A stretch of 64,000 bases of DNA, taken from the NCBI RefSeq assembly GCF_039544265.1, contig NZ_BAABLI010000015.1, forward strand, positions 186,001 through 250,000, written 5' to 3'. Position numbers and translations under genes: made by a program. This DNA comes from Corallincola platygyrae. GTDB lineage: Bacteria; Pseudomonadota; Gammaproteobacteria; Enterobacterales; Neiellaceae. The notes beneath the pieces are model-generated. The model had not been told where the DNA came from. It worked only from the letters and a program-made list of their open reading frames with translations, and ran no database searches. Positions 45,201 to 53,313 of the stretch are shown here, one piece after another (position 1 is the first letter of the stretch; each line of letters starts with the position of its first letter).

Positions 45201-45440
45201 GAAGAGCGTCAGTACTTTATACCGGAGTTGACCAAGTGGGCTGGTCTCGAGCAACTGACTATCCCAATACAATTGAATTGCTCTATCGGCATATCTGAAT
45301 GCACTGCCAAGGATATAGGAGGAATAGACGAAGATTGGCTGTTGTTGCAGGCAGATAAAGCGCTGTATTGCGCTAAAGATGAGGGTAAAGGCCGGGTAAA
45401 GCTCAGTGAGCCGCCGGCCGTTTATTACTCAAACGTCTGA
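42225..45440 (+). CDS. Diguanylate cyclase with degenerate NTPase, TPR, GAF and GGDEF regions
   Basis: 1071 residues, no signal peptide or membrane helix, so cytoplasmic. Residues about 20-240 resemble the AAA/STAND domain of MalT-like regulators (LAVIDDLNFEQVVLRKAI, VIAVTGWHYASPSAIDVLRSM) but no Walker A motif is visible. Residues about 260-680 are tetratricopeptide-like helical repeats. A GAF-like domain (about 750-880) precedes a GGDEF domain (about 895-1060) with ARWGGDEFVVLFPN and an I-site RHED five residues before it, so it should make c-di-GMP with product inhibition. The start is uncertain: GTG at 42225 or ATG at 42240, neither with a good ribosome site. Its 3' end overlaps the convergent gpsA by 16 bases. 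Confidence 0.88.
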   Translation: MCVQGMTARPLFSDALQLNWQRANDEQATFGFYQSDCADRFCRFVSAFAKTQKVPLLRIQLQPQTEFSPYHALLALFRQRMAESHLDPEEMAMFATDYLPLQRRLSGWLKGESEPRPELAVIDDLNFEQVVLRKAILRLLELLLDEPTVIAVTGWHYASPSAIDVLRSMVEAKISAPIMIMVCIDTQYALNNRQEDEQWESFLDWMDDLYLLNRVPLHKEPAEFHWVSPMIGDVAIKHVSENMDCMAWPEAVNAARLLLRRADLSDRERIQLQLNLSWALLCLGELDEALHEMELLQEWPALLACPRCHVKLMCMFALTQVCKQSFEHALQSAQRAIEVANQADDDYLRAQALFIDFYTHDKSTTPVSIEEFERLNRLLAIYKMGCSRLYCLRNYYNFLRFYDNLEAETAINFTQQAVDLARILGHRQGIAAAYHSKGIIYSYISNYHATFRCFGVSSRIREELGESLEIVRMHNGIGYFNTLLEHYPGAMKEYLAAYATARRVGDYSELVVTLYNFAWLYFCTRNYRDALQILEQLVRICRIRQLTHFPFRNLYDVFSLKGFCHAKLGELARAQQSLDRLNGLPFQPSRTGKFLRSMLQGAVYSAMSDLGKAREQFEQAPELLGKVVDMDSRLIPQCYLELVSVYSRQGDWQSCDQLLESSLEMCERLELPKFRSLFLQVKDDVSLRLPVDTSTLPNQVLGRVSLQLDELVIMVKQDTKLSQANQRLREIQLVSRLQSLPERISCPQLLASETLKLVCGNFALQAGVIHKRKGSHWEIWTQVGELPQQLQLESHLMQVQASQRILVDNRMHSQGEGGQRATYDSVVCLPLFSDQQLTAILTLCAFDSNRFFDRQDQSTLQMLSRQLSSQLQQLAHSERLVKMSTTDVLTGLYNRQALQARLEQELESMRMKPDGQVCSVAYMDLDNFKTVNDNLGHGVGDEVLKAFADLLQSCLRHEDVAARWGGDEFVVLFPNTDRMQAQVVAERLLSTLEERQYFIPELTKWAGLEQLTIPIQLNCSIGISECTAKDIGGIDEDWLLLQADKALYCAKDEGKGRVKLSEPPAVYYSNV

Positions 45441-46432
45441 TCCCGGCTGAGCAGATCTGCTGCTGCCAGCTTTGGAGACTTACTTTCGTAAAGCACCTGA
45501 TAAATCTGCTCTACAATCGGCATTTCAACACCCAAACGTTTAGCTAACAGGAATACTTCTTTGGTATTGCGATAGCCTTCGACTACCTGACCAATGCCAT
45601 CTTCCGCTTCCTGCAAGGACTTGCCTGCGCCCAGAGCCAGGCCGAAACGGCGATTTCGGGACTGGTTGTCGGTACAAGTGAGTACCAGGTCACCCAAGCC
45701 ACCCATGCCATTAAACGAACTTGCCTGTGCGCCGAGTGCTTCGCCTAAACGGATCATTTCTGCCAGGCCTCGGGTGATCAACGCCGTGCGAGCATTGGCA
45801 CCAAAACCCAAACCATCAGCCAGACCGGCACCAATCGCGATAACGTTTTTGACCGCACCACCCAGTTGCAAACCGATAAAATCCTGATTTCGATAGACTC
45901 GGAAGCGGGACTCATTGTGCATCAGGGAGGCTAATTCGGCTGCAAAGTCGTCATCGGTAGAGGCGACCGCAATAGCTGTCGGCAATCCTTTGGCAACTTC
46001 CATCGCAAATGTTGGGCCGGATACCACAGCGAGAGAAAAACCGTCGCCCAGAATCTCTTTGGCCACGTCCTGTAACAATCTTCCGGTGTCAGCCTCCAAG
46101 CCTTTGGTCGCCCAGGCAACACGGGCATGTGGTTGCAGATGTGGCTTCATGCGCGTCAACACATCGCCAAAAGCAAAGCTGGGAACCACGATCAGAATAT
46201 TGTTTGACGCGGCGACCGCTTTGGCTAAATCCGCTTCCAGGTCAAGCGAGTCAGGAAAAGGTACGCCAGGAAGAAAGGCGTCGTTGATCCGATCTTGCTC
46301 AAGCTGAGCTACATGATCGGCTTCGTGCCCCCAGAGTAGGGTTTTGTTGCCATTTCTAGCGATAGAAATAGCAAGGGCGGAGCCATAAGACCCCGCCCCC
46401 AGCACGGTAATATCGTACGCTTTAGCGTCCAT
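45425..46432 (-). CDS. gpsA: Glycerol-3-phosphate dehydrogenase [NAD(P)+]
   Basis: 335 residues. Makes sn-glycerol 3-phosphate from dihydroxyacetone phosphate for phospholipid synthesis. N-terminal Rossmann motif GAGSYGSALAISIARNG, LPTAIAVAS, the catalytic Lys in GGAVKNVIAIGAGLADGLG, and NARTALITRGLAEM are all present; usual length. It lies 3 bases after secB on the minus strand, as in E. coli. Overlaps the end of the convergent GGDEF gene. Confidence 0.97.
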   Translation of the reverse strand: MDAKAYDITVLGAGSYGSALAISIARNGNKTLLWGHEADHVAQLEQDRINDAFLPGVPFPDSLDLEADLAKAVAASNNILIVVPSFAFGDVLTRMKPHLQPHARVAWATKGLEADTGRLLQDVAKEILGDGFSLAVVSGPTFAMEVAKGLPTAIAVASTDDDFAAELASLMHNESRFRVYRNQDFIGLQLGGAVKNVIAIGAGLADGLGFGANARTALITRGLAEMIRLGEALGAQASSFNGMGGLGDLVLTCTDNQSRNRRFGLALGAGKSLQEAEDGIGQVVEGYRNTKEVFLLAKRLGVEMPIVEQIYQVLYESKSPKLAAADLLSRDQTFE

Positions 46433-46435
46433 TAG

Positions 46436-46921
46436 TTACGCGTCTGCGCTAGCCTGTGCTTCTGCTTGCTTCTGCTGAACATAAGAAGCGAACAGAGCAT
46501 CAAAGTTAACAGGAGCCAGGTTCAGTGGAGGGAAAGTACCACGGCTTACCAGGCTTGCAATTGCTTCGCGAGCATATGGGAACAGGATGTTAGGGCAGAA
46601 AGAACCCAGAGTGTGAGCCAATTGAGGCTCTGGCATATTGCCGATAGAGAAGATACCCGCCTGCTGCACTTCACACAGGAATGCAGTGTCTTCACCTACT
46701 TTGGCTGTCACAGTCAGAGACAGAACTACTTCAAACGCGCTGTCGTCCAGTTTGTTGCTCTTAGTATCTAGATCCAGCTTAACTTCGGGCTTCCACTCGG
46801 CCTTAAAGATAGTAGGAGAGTTAGGCGTCTCGAAAGAGATGTCTTTTGTGTAGATACGCTGGATGTTGAATTGAGCAGTTGGTTGTTCTGCACTGCCGTT
46901 TGTCTTTTGTTCTTCAGCCAT
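46436..46921 (-). CDS. secB: Protein-export chaperone SecB
   Basis: 161 residues. Cytoplasmic tetrameric chaperone that keeps preproteins unfolded for SecA. Starts with an acidic tail then FNIQRIYTKDISFETPNSPTIF and contains CEVQQAGIF and PNILFPYAREAIASLVSRGTFPPLNLAPVNFDALF, family signatures. Second to last in the yibN-grxC-secB-gpsA operon. Confidence 0.98.
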   Translation of the reverse strand: MAEEQKTNGSAEQPTAQFNIQRIYTKDISFETPNSPTIFKAEWKPEVKLDLDTKSNKLDDSAFEVVLSLTVTAKVGEDTAFLCEVQQAGIFSIGNMPEPQLAHTLGSFCPNILFPYAREAIASLVSRGTFPPLNLAPVNFDALFASYVQQKQAEAQASADA

Positions 46922-46982
46922 TTTCTTAACCTTAAATGTATAAATCTGTGTTCGTTATGGTTGGTTAACCAACCTTGTTTCG

Positions 46983-47237
46983 TTAGCGGCCCAGTAAACT
47001 GGTTAATTCGCCATTACTGTGCAGTGCCATCAAGTCGTCACATCCGCCGATACTTTTCCCATCGATAAAAATCTGCGGGACAGTGTGACGGCCGCTTAAC
47101 TCCATCATTTTGCTACGCAATGTTGCGTTACCATCGACGGCTATCTCTTCATAGCTAACGTCAAGCTGGTCCAACAGTGCTTTGGCTCTGATGCAGTAAG
47201 GACACCACTGCGTGGTGTAGATAACTACTTCTGCCAT
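46983..47237 (-). CDS. grxC: Glutaredoxin 3
   Basis: 84 residues from the ATG at 47237, with GGAG 7 bases upstream. Small thioredoxin-fold oxidoreductase with the dithiol active site CPYC, the cis-Pro motif TVPQIFI and GGCDDLMALHSNGEL for glutathione binding. Reduces disulphides and mixed glutathione disulphides. Placed 12 bases after the rhodanese gene in the conserved operon. Confidence 0.97.
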   Translation of the reverse strand: MAEVVIYTTQWCPYCIRAKALLDQLDVSYEEIAVDGNATLRSKMMELSGRHTVPQIFIDGKSIGGCDDLMALHSNGELTSLLGR

Positions 47238-47249
47238 GCGCACTCTCCG

Positions 47250-47672
47250 CTATTTACTGACTGGCAGTTTGGCATTCTGCCACTCTAACATGCCGCCTTT
47301 AAGGCGATAGAGAGTGCTGAAACCTTGCTTTTTGAGCAGTGAGCTGGCGCGAGACGCGCTGCTTCCGGTTGCGCACACCACTATAATGGGATTCTCTTTT
47401 TGCTTTTCAAGCTCACCCACCCCTTTCTGTTGCAGATCATTGAACGAGATGTGACTTGCGCCAAGAATATGCCCCTTGTTGAACTCTTCCGCTGTTCGAA
47501 TATCGAGCACTTTGGCATTGTCTTTGTTCATTAACAGCGTCGCTTCTTGCGGATTAACCGCAGGCGCGCCTTTCGGGCCCAGGAAAGAGTAAAGCAGTGC
47601 ACCGAGCAAACCTATCCAGGCCAGGCTTAAGATAGGGGCGGCTGTTGTCACAAATTCAACCAATTGCTGCAT
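47250..47672 (-). CDS. yibN: Membrane-anchored rhodanese-like protein (YibN)
   Basis: 140 residues. An N-terminal membrane helix (about 10-31) and a rhodanese domain (about 38-136) with a potential catalytic Cys in VVCATGSSASRA and the CDC25-like LDIRTAEEFNKGHI. Probably a sulfur carrier or transferase; in E. coli YibN also interacts with the Sec translocon. First gene of the secB operon; the 199-base gap to gpmI holds the divergent promoters. Confidence 0.94.
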   Translation of the reverse strand: MQQLVEFVTTAAPILSLAWIGLLGALLYSFLGPKGAPAVNPQEATLLMNKDNAKVLDIRTAEEFNKGHILGASHISFNDLQQKGVGELEKQKENPIIVVCATGSSASRASSLLKKQGFSTLYRLKGGMLEWQNAKLPVSK

Positions 47673-47871
47673 GAAACGTCCTCAGTTCAAATCAACGGCG
47701 TGCGGCTGGCGCACTCAAAGCGCCTGAATTATACCTGTATCGAACAATATGCACAGCCAAGTGTACTTTGCGGGGTTAAAAAATGGTTGGAAAAGTTGTC
47801 TAATATGACGCCAGAGAAGGTACACAGAATTTTTATTTCTATTTTCAGTTAGCACACAGTAGGAACTATTC

Positions 47872-49416
47872 ATGAGTACAGCTAAGAAACCAATGGTGCT
47901 GGTCATCATGGACGGCTGGGGTTACAGCGATAACCCTGAAAACAACGCCATTCTGAATGCAAAGACCCCAGTACTGGATAAGCTATGGGCAGAATCGCCC
48001 AGCGCACTGATTTCCGGTTCAGGTAATGACGTGGGTCTGCCTGACGGCCAGATGGGTAACTCAGAAGTGGGTCACGTAAACCTTGGCGCAGGCCGTATCG
48101 TTTACCAGGACCTGACTCGTATCGATAAAGCGATTAAAGAAGGCACATTCGGCGAAAACGAAGCGCTGGTTGCAGCCGTCGATAAAGCAGCAAGCAACGG
48201 CAAAGCCGTACACATTATGGGTCTGCTGTCTCCGGGCGGTGTTCACAGCCATGAAGACCATATGATGGCAATGGTCGAAATGGCCGCAGCCCGTGGTGCT
48301 GAGAAGATTTACCTGCACGCATTCCTGGATGGTCGTGATACGCCACCACGTAGCGCTGAAGGTTCACTGCAGGCATTCCAGGACAAGTTCGCTGAACTGG
48401 GCAAAGGCCGTGTTGCCAGCCTGGTTGGTCGTTACTATGCCATGGACCGTGATAACCGTTGGGAGCGTGTAGAAGAAGCCTACAACCTGCTGACTCAAGC
48501 CAATGGTGCATTTACTGCGACGACTGCGGTTGAAGGTCTGCAAGCGGCTTACGCGCGCGACGAAAACGACGAATTCGTTAAAGCGACTGTTATCCAGGCT
48601 GATGGCGAACCAAGTGCAGCGATGGAAGATGGCGACAGCCTGATCTTTATGAACTTCCGTGCTGACCGTGCCCGTGAAATAACCCGTGCTTTTGTAGACG
48701 CAGACTTCGCTGGTTTCGAGCGCAAGGCGACTCCAGCATTGGCAGACTTCGTCATGCTGACTGAATACGCGGCGGATATTAAAACCAGCTGTGCATTCCC
48801 ACCAGAAGCCTTGGTTAACACCATGGGTGAGTGGTTGGAAAAGCACAATAAGACGCAACTGCGTATCTCTGAGACTGAGAAGTACGCACACGTGACCTTC
48901 TTCTTCAGCGGTGGTCGCGAAGCGGAATACGTGGGCGAAAAGCGTGAGTTGATCGCTTCACCTAAAGTTGCAACTTACGATCTGCAGCCAGAGATGAGCT
49001 CAGAGGAGTTGACCGATAAGTTGGTTGCGGCGATTAAGGGCGGTGAATACGACTTTATCGTTTGTAACTATCCAAACGGTGACATGGTAGGCCACACCGG
49101 CGTCTATGAAGCAGCTGTCAAAGCGTGTGAAGCGGTTGATGCCTGTATTGGTCGTGTTGTAGAAGCGCTGCGTGAAGTGGGCGGCGAGTGTTTGATCACT
49201 GCCGACCATGGTAATGCTGAAAAGATGGTTGATAACACCACAGGCCAGGCACACACAGCACACACCAGTGAGCCAGTGCCGCTGATCTATGTGGGCCGTG
49301 AAGGCAAACTCGCAGAAGGTGGTAAGCTGAGCGACTTGGCGCCTACCATGCTGAAGCTTATGGGGATGGAGATCCCGGCTGAGATGAGCGGTAAAGCGCT
49401 GATCGAGGTAGCCTAA
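47872..49416 (+). CDS. gpmI: 2,3-bisphosphoglycerate-independent phosphoglycerate mutase
   Basis: 514 residues. Glycolytic enzyme interconverting 3- and 2-phosphoglycerate through a phosphoserine. Alkaline-phosphatase-like metal sites: VIMDGWGYSD, nucleophile Ser in DGQMGNSEVGHVNLGAGR, HGVHSHEDH-type segment GGVHSHEDHM, DGRDTPP, and NYPNGDMVGHTG and TADHGNAEKM near the C-terminus. Two Mn ions expected. AGGAACT precedes the ATG. Followed after 6 bases by envC. Confidence 0.98.
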   Translation: MSTAKKPMVLVIMDGWGYSDNPENNAILNAKTPVLDKLWAESPSALISGSGNDVGLPDGQMGNSEVGHVNLGAGRIVYQDLTRIDKAIKEGTFGENEALVAAVDKAASNGKAVHIMGLLSPGGVHSHEDHMMAMVEMAAARGAEKIYLHAFLDGRDTPPRSAEGSLQAFQDKFAELGKGRVASLVGRYYAMDRDNRWERVEEAYNLLTQANGAFTATTAVEGLQAAYARDENDEFVKATVIQADGEPSAAMEDGDSLIFMNFRADRAREITRAFVDADFAGFERKATPALADFVMLTEYAADIKTSCAFPPEALVNTMGEWLEKHNKTQLRISETEKYAHVTFFFSGGREAEYVGEKRELIASPKVATYDLQPEMSSEELTDKLVAAIKGGEYDFIVCNYPNGDMVGHTGVYEAAVKACEAVDACIGRVVEALREVGGECLITADHGNAEKMVDNTTGQAHTAHTSEPVPLIYVGREGKLAEGGKLSDLAPTMLKLMGMEIPAEMSGKALIEVA

Positions 49417-49422
49417 GCCTCT

Positions 49423-50586
49423 ATGGAGCTGAAATTTCTAAGCTCCAGGCTAAACCAGCCTGCTCGTAGTTTGAGCAGGCTGTGTTTTATCTTTTTTTCC
49501 CTCTTTGTTTTTGTATTTTCTTCTCAACTTTCTGCCAGTGGCGATGATCGCCTGCATAAACTGCAGGGCCAGATAAAACGTCAATCACAACAACTCGAAA
49601 AACAAAAAGAGAAACGAGAAGCCCTGTTTGGTGAACTTCGCTCAGCGGAGCAGGAGATCGCCAAGGTAGCAAAAGTCCTGCGCATGACTCGGCAGGAACT
49701 TAATCGCACTCGCGAAGAGCTGGCCGACGCCAAGCAGCAGCAAGCAGAGCTAACCGAGCTATACGGCCACCAACAGAGTGCACTTCAGGCGCAACTCACC
49801 AGTGCTTATATGTCCGGTAACCACGATTACATCAAACTGCTGATGAACCAGCAGGAGCCGGGCAAGATCGAACGCACATTGAGTTATTACCAATACCTTA
49901 ACCAGGCTCGCATGGATAACCTGGAGGCGTTGAAGAAAACTCGCCGCCAGTTGGCCCGTGTTGAGCGCAAACTGGCGGAACAGGCCAGTCGATTGCAGTC
50001 GTTAGAGCGCCGTCAGGCCGATGAAAAATCCAAGATGGAAGAGCGTCAGCTGGCCCGTGAGCGTACATTAGGCAAGCTGAAAGGTAGTCTTTCCGGTGGT
50101 CGTCAGCAATTGATAACCTTGCAGGAAAATGAACGTACCGTTCGCAGTATGATTGAGCGTCGCCGTCAGCGAGAAGCGCTCGAGATGGATGGCTTAAAAG
50201 CGCTGAAAGGGAAATTGTCCTGGCCGGTCAACGGTCGTATCAGTAGGAACTTTGGGTCCAAACGGCAGGGCAATATCGTCTGGAAAGGCGTGATGCTGCG
50301 TGCCAAAGAGGGGCAAGACGTTCTCACCGTTCATCAAGGCGTTGTTGTTTATGCCGATTGGCTGAAGGGTTTTGGTTTGCTGATGGTGGTCGATCACGGT
50401 GACGGGTATATGAGCCTGTATGGCCATAACCAAGCGTTGCTAAAACGTGTGGGAGACAGGGTCGAAAGTGGCGAACCCATCGCGTTAGCTGGAAAAAGCG
50501 GGGGCAGAACAAGCGCTGGTCTATACTTTGAAATACGCCATCAGGGGCGCGCGCTAGATCCATCCGCTTGGTGCCGTCGTAGTTAA
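49423..50586 (+). CDS. envC: Murein hydrolase activator EnvC
   Basis: 387 residues. Periplasmic septal protein that activates AmiA/AmiB amidases. Signal peptide (hydrophobic LCFIFFSLFVFVFSSQLSAS after an unusually long basic start), a long coiled coil (about 40-265, LQGQIKRQSQQLEKQKEKRE onward) and a C-terminal LytM domain (about 275-385, WPVNGRISRNFGSKRQ, VDHGDGYMSLYGHN, YFEIRHQGRALDP). The LytM zinc ligands are incomplete, as expected for an activator. A terminator-like hairpin lies within the first 20 codons; a TTG start at 49471, just before the hydrophobic core, is a possible alternative. Confidence 0.93.
   Translation: MELKFLSSRLNQPARSLSRLCFIFFSLFVFVFSSQLSASGDDRLHKLQGQIKRQSQQLEKQKEKREALFGELRSAEQEIAKVAKVLRMTRQELNRTREELADAKQQQAELTELYGHQQSALQAQLTSAYMSGNHDYIKLLMNQQEPGKIERTLSYYQYLNQARMDNLEALKKTRRQLARVERKLAEQASRLQSLERRQADEKSKMEERQLARERTLGKLKGSLSGGRQQLITLQENERTVRSMIERRRQREALEMDGLKALKGKLSWPVNGRISRNFGSKRQGNIVWKGVMLRAKEGQDVLTVHQGVVVYADWLKGFGLLMVVDHGDGYMSLYGHNQALLKRVGDRVESGEPIALAGKSGGRTSAGLYFEIRHQGRALDPSAWCRRS
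49456..49498 (+). terminator. Terminator-like hairpin inside envC 5' end
   Basis: Perfect 10-base arms CAGCCTGCTC and GAGCAGGCTG around GTAGTTT, followed by TGTTTTATCTTTTTTT. It has the form of a strong intrinsic terminator for gpmI (40 bases after its stop) but lies inside the annotated envC frame, where the T-rich tract encodes the signal-peptide helix. Confidence 0.6.
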
Positions 50587-50698
50587 CCTAGCGTCAAAGA
50601 TACGCAGGTAAGGTGTCACGACACACCCGGATGTAAACCGGCCACTGCGGAAGCGAAGGATCCCTCCTACAGTGCCAGAGACGAAAATGGGGTAGCGT

Positions 50699-51943
50699 AT
50701 GCAGCGCTTATTTCCTCGGTTCTGGACGTTTTTTATCGGTGTTATCGCAGGCTCTGCGTTAACCCTTACAAGCAGCGTATTGGCTTATCGTCATCAAGAC
50801 AGCCCTGCGTTCCAAGATGCCGCTCGTATTTATTCAATTCTCCAACAGATACAACAATTTTATGTCGATGAAGTCGCGTACGATCAGCTTATCGACGATG
50901 TGATATCAGCAATTGTCTCTCATCTTGATCGACATTCAGATTACCTGGACGGAAATGAATTTGCTCATCTCACCGATGTCACGTCCGGTGAATATGCGGG
51001 GGTTGGCGTAGAGCTCGCCGTCAGCGAAACCCAGGTGGTTGTGGTCAACATGTTTCCCGATTCGCCAGCCTCTGAATCCGGGCTCGCCATAGGCGACCGC
51101 GTGGTCAGTGTTGATGGGTTCCACATCGCCGATGAAGATCCCGAGAAACTGCTCATGGGCATGCGCGGTCAGGCTGGCACGAGCATGCGCCTTGTCGTTG
51201 AACGAGACGGCTTTCCCGAGCCCTTGGCATTTACGCTTGAACGTCGCCGCATCGAGATGAGCAGTGTTAGCCAACGCATGCTCAATGAAACTACCGGCTA
51301 TCTCAAGATAAAAAGTTTTACCCAGGACACGCCTGATGAGGTCGCTGGTGCGCTTATCAGCCTGAAACAGAATGCGGGTCTGGAAGGTGTGATATTGGAT
51401 TTGAGAGATAATCCAGGCGGGCTGCTCGATAGCGCACTTGCCGTGGCTGATCTGTTTTTAGACGAAGGTGTTATCGTCAAAACTCAGGGGCGTTACTATG
51501 AGGCCAACGTGGTGTATTACGCCAACAATGGTGACCGCGTCAGTGGTACATCTCTGGTGGTGTTGATTAACGGGCGTTCAGCTTCTGCTGCTGAGATCGT
51601 CGCTGGGGCGCTTCAGGGCAACGGTAGGGCGCTGGTGTTAGGAGAGCAATCGTTTGGCAAAGGCTCTATTCAGTCGCTGTTTCCGGTTGAGCCTGGAAAT
51701 GGTGTATTAAAACTCACCACTGCACATTACTTCACGCCCAGTGGTTTAGCGATTGATGGGAAGGGGATCACACCTGACAGATTTGTCCCGTCAGAGGTAG
51801 TTCTCGACAGCCAGCTAACCCCTATAATAAACCCGCTGCCACTTAAGTCGGTGGTGGCCCATCAGGGGGATCGCAAGGTGCAGATCGCCAAACAGGATTT
51901 TCAGCTCAGATCCGCGCTACAGCAGCTTAATGGTGTCGACTAA
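50699..51943 (+). CDS. S41 family C-terminal processing peptidase
   Basis: 414 residues. Exported or membrane-anchored serine protease (N-terminal helix about 7-29) with a PDZ domain (about 95-170, YAGVGVELAVSETQVVVVNMF...SGLAIGDRVVSVDG) and the S41 catalytic fold (about 185-370): ILDLRDNPGG, nucleophile Ser in GRSASAAEIVAGAL and general-base Lys in EQSFGKGSIQ. Matches CtpA of the E. coli yib-type neighbourhood in other gammaproteobacteria, where ctp follows envC. GGGG lies 6 bases before the start. Confidence 0.93.
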   Translation: MQRLFPRFWTFFIGVIAGSALTLTSSVLAYRHQDSPAFQDAARIYSILQQIQQFYVDEVAYDQLIDDVISAIVSHLDRHSDYLDGNEFAHLTDVTSGEYAGVGVELAVSETQVVVVNMFPDSPASESGLAIGDRVVSVDGFHIADEDPEKLLMGMRGQAGTSMRLVVERDGFPEPLAFTLERRRIEMSSVSQRMLNETTGYLKIKSFTQDTPDEVAGALISLKQNAGLEGVILDLRDNPGGLLDSALAVADLFLDEGVIVKTQGRYYEANVVYYANNGDRVSGTSLVVLINGRSASAAEIVAGALQGNGRALVLGEQSFGKGSIQSLFPVEPGNGVLKLTTAHYFTPSGLAIDGKGITPDRFVPSEVVLDSQLTPIINPLPLKSVVAHQGDRKVQIAKQDFQLRSALQQLNGVD

Positions 51944-51991
51944 ACCCGATTAGGCAAAGCCGGCTGAGTTCAGGAGACACTGACTCAGCCG

Positions 51992-52846
51992 ATGTCGTTT
52001 ATCAGCAAGTTTCATTGCAGCCTATTTGTTGCCCTGCTTAGCTGGGCGGGCCTAACTATGCCGCTTAAGGCAGAGGAAAAGCCCAAAATAGTTATCGTCA
52101 TTGATGACGTGGGTAACAGCGCGGACGATCAAGTAGCTGTAGAGCTGCCGGGCGACGTGACTCTCGCTTTTCTACCTTTTACACCCCACAGTCGTCGCTT
52201 GGCTGAGCTGGCCCATCAGCAAGGTAAAGAGGTGATGCTGCATATGCCGATGGCTGCCAGGGCTGGCAACAAGCTGGGTGAGGGGGCGTTAACCAATGAG
52301 ATGGGCGTGGCCGCACTGCAGCAGACCCTGGTCAAAGCGCTTGCTTCTATCCCTCATGTAGCGGGTGTGAATAATCATATGGGTAGTGAGCTTACCGAAT
52401 CTCTGCCACACATGGCCTGGACCATGCGTGTCCTCCGCTACTATCCGTTATATTTCATCGACAGCCGTACCACCGTTTATACCTGTGCCCAAACCGTCGC
52501 CGAAGCTACCGGCGTACCCTCACTGCGACGCCATGTGTTCCTGGACAATGAAGAGGATGAGGTTGCTATTGAACGTCAGTTCGACAAACTGCTGGCATTG
52601 GCCAAGCGGCGGGGCGAGGCGATAGGAATAGCACATCCTTACCCGGAAACTATCGCCGTACTGCAACGGCGTCTGGCAGACCTGGATGCTCAGGGGGTCG
52701 AACTGGTTCCCGCGTCAGCTTTAGTCAGTGAAGAAGCATGGGCCAAGCGAGCCGCATCTCCTTTGGCGCCTGTCGCAGTCGAGTTACCACAGCATCTGCT
52801 GGCCCTTCTGCGACAGCCGGAACGAGCCGCAGTCCTGTCGCTTTGA
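51992..52846 (+). CDS. yibQ: Divergent polysaccharide deacetylase family protein (YibQ)
   Basis: 284 residues. Signal peptide ends LKA-EE. The NodB-like fold is recognisable: IVIVIDDVGNSADD, LAFLPFTPHSRRLAELAHQQGKEVMLHMPM, GVNNHMGSELTE, YFIDSRTT and IGIAHPYPETI, the pattern of the DUF610/YibQ family. Probably periplasmic and linked to envelope or septum maintenance with EnvC and Ctp, whose genes precede it. Converges with the truncated ykgJ gene 16 bases downstream; no terminator hairpin is obvious between them. Confidence 0.93.
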   Translation: MSFISKFHCSLFVALLSWAGLTMPLKAEEKPKIVIVIDDVGNSADDQVAVELPGDVTLAFLPFTPHSRRLAELAHQQGKEVMLHMPMAARAGNKLGEGALTNEMGVAALQQTLVKALASIPHVAGVNNHMGSELTESLPHMAWTMRVLRYYPLYFIDSRTTVYTCAQTVAEATGVPSLRRHVFLDNEEDEVAIERQFDKLLALAKRRGEAIGIAHPYPETIAVLQRRLADLDAQGVELVPASALVSEEAWAKRAASPLAPVAVELPQHLLALLRQPERAAVLSL

Positions 52847-52862
52847 GGGGGCTCTGAGTGGC

Positions 52863-53112
52863 CTAGTCGGTTAACTGCTCAAGCTCAGTTAAGTTGATTA
52901 GTGCTATCTCGTCATTGTCGCCACAGACATCAGGGCAGGGCATGAACTTCAGGCACACCTGAGGTCGACGGGGATCGCCAAACAGTTGGCAAAGGTTATT
53001 GTCATCCAGCTGCACGCAGCGTTCTCCTGCAGGCTTACCTTCTGGCATCCCTGGGATTGGACTCGATATTGATGGCGCAATACAGCAGCAACCGCACCCT
53101 TGCCTGCTCTTG
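52863..53112 (-). pseudogene. ykgJ: ykgJ-family cysteine-cluster gene, 5' end lost at island edge
   Basis: Reads GCGCCCIAPSISSPIPGMPEGK, then PAGERCVQLDDNNLCQLF and a complete C-terminus ending LINLTELEQLTD. YkgJ proteins (about 85-110 residues, putative Fe/Zn cluster of eight Cys) normally begin only a few codons before GCGACCIAPS. Here homology stops near base 53105; the frame stays open upstream to a TAG at 53175-53177 but contains no ATG, GTG or TTG before the internal ATG at 53048. The first codons and ribosome site have therefore been replaced by A/T-rich DNA. The cluster Cys residues would be lost if translation began at 53048. A complete related copy is at 61064. Confidence 0.72.
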
Positions 53113-53313
53113 TTAGAATTAAACCTATTCTCATGAATTTTAGGGCTTTTATGTTTTTCTAAAAAACTAATAGACTAGATGGAATACTTAAAAAAAAAGT
53201 GCTCTAAAGGCAAAAAAAATTCTAAATTCATAATGATTCCAATCGGGCATGTCAGTGAACAGCATTCTGGTGTCCGAGAGATAAGCGTTTCTAATTAGCA
53301 CTTGGTACTAAAA

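Noticed and set aside
52949..53134. 61-residue minus-strand frame over the ykgJ remnant
   Set aside because: It is out of frame with the conserved YkgJ reading; the homologous frame is the one ending at 52863.
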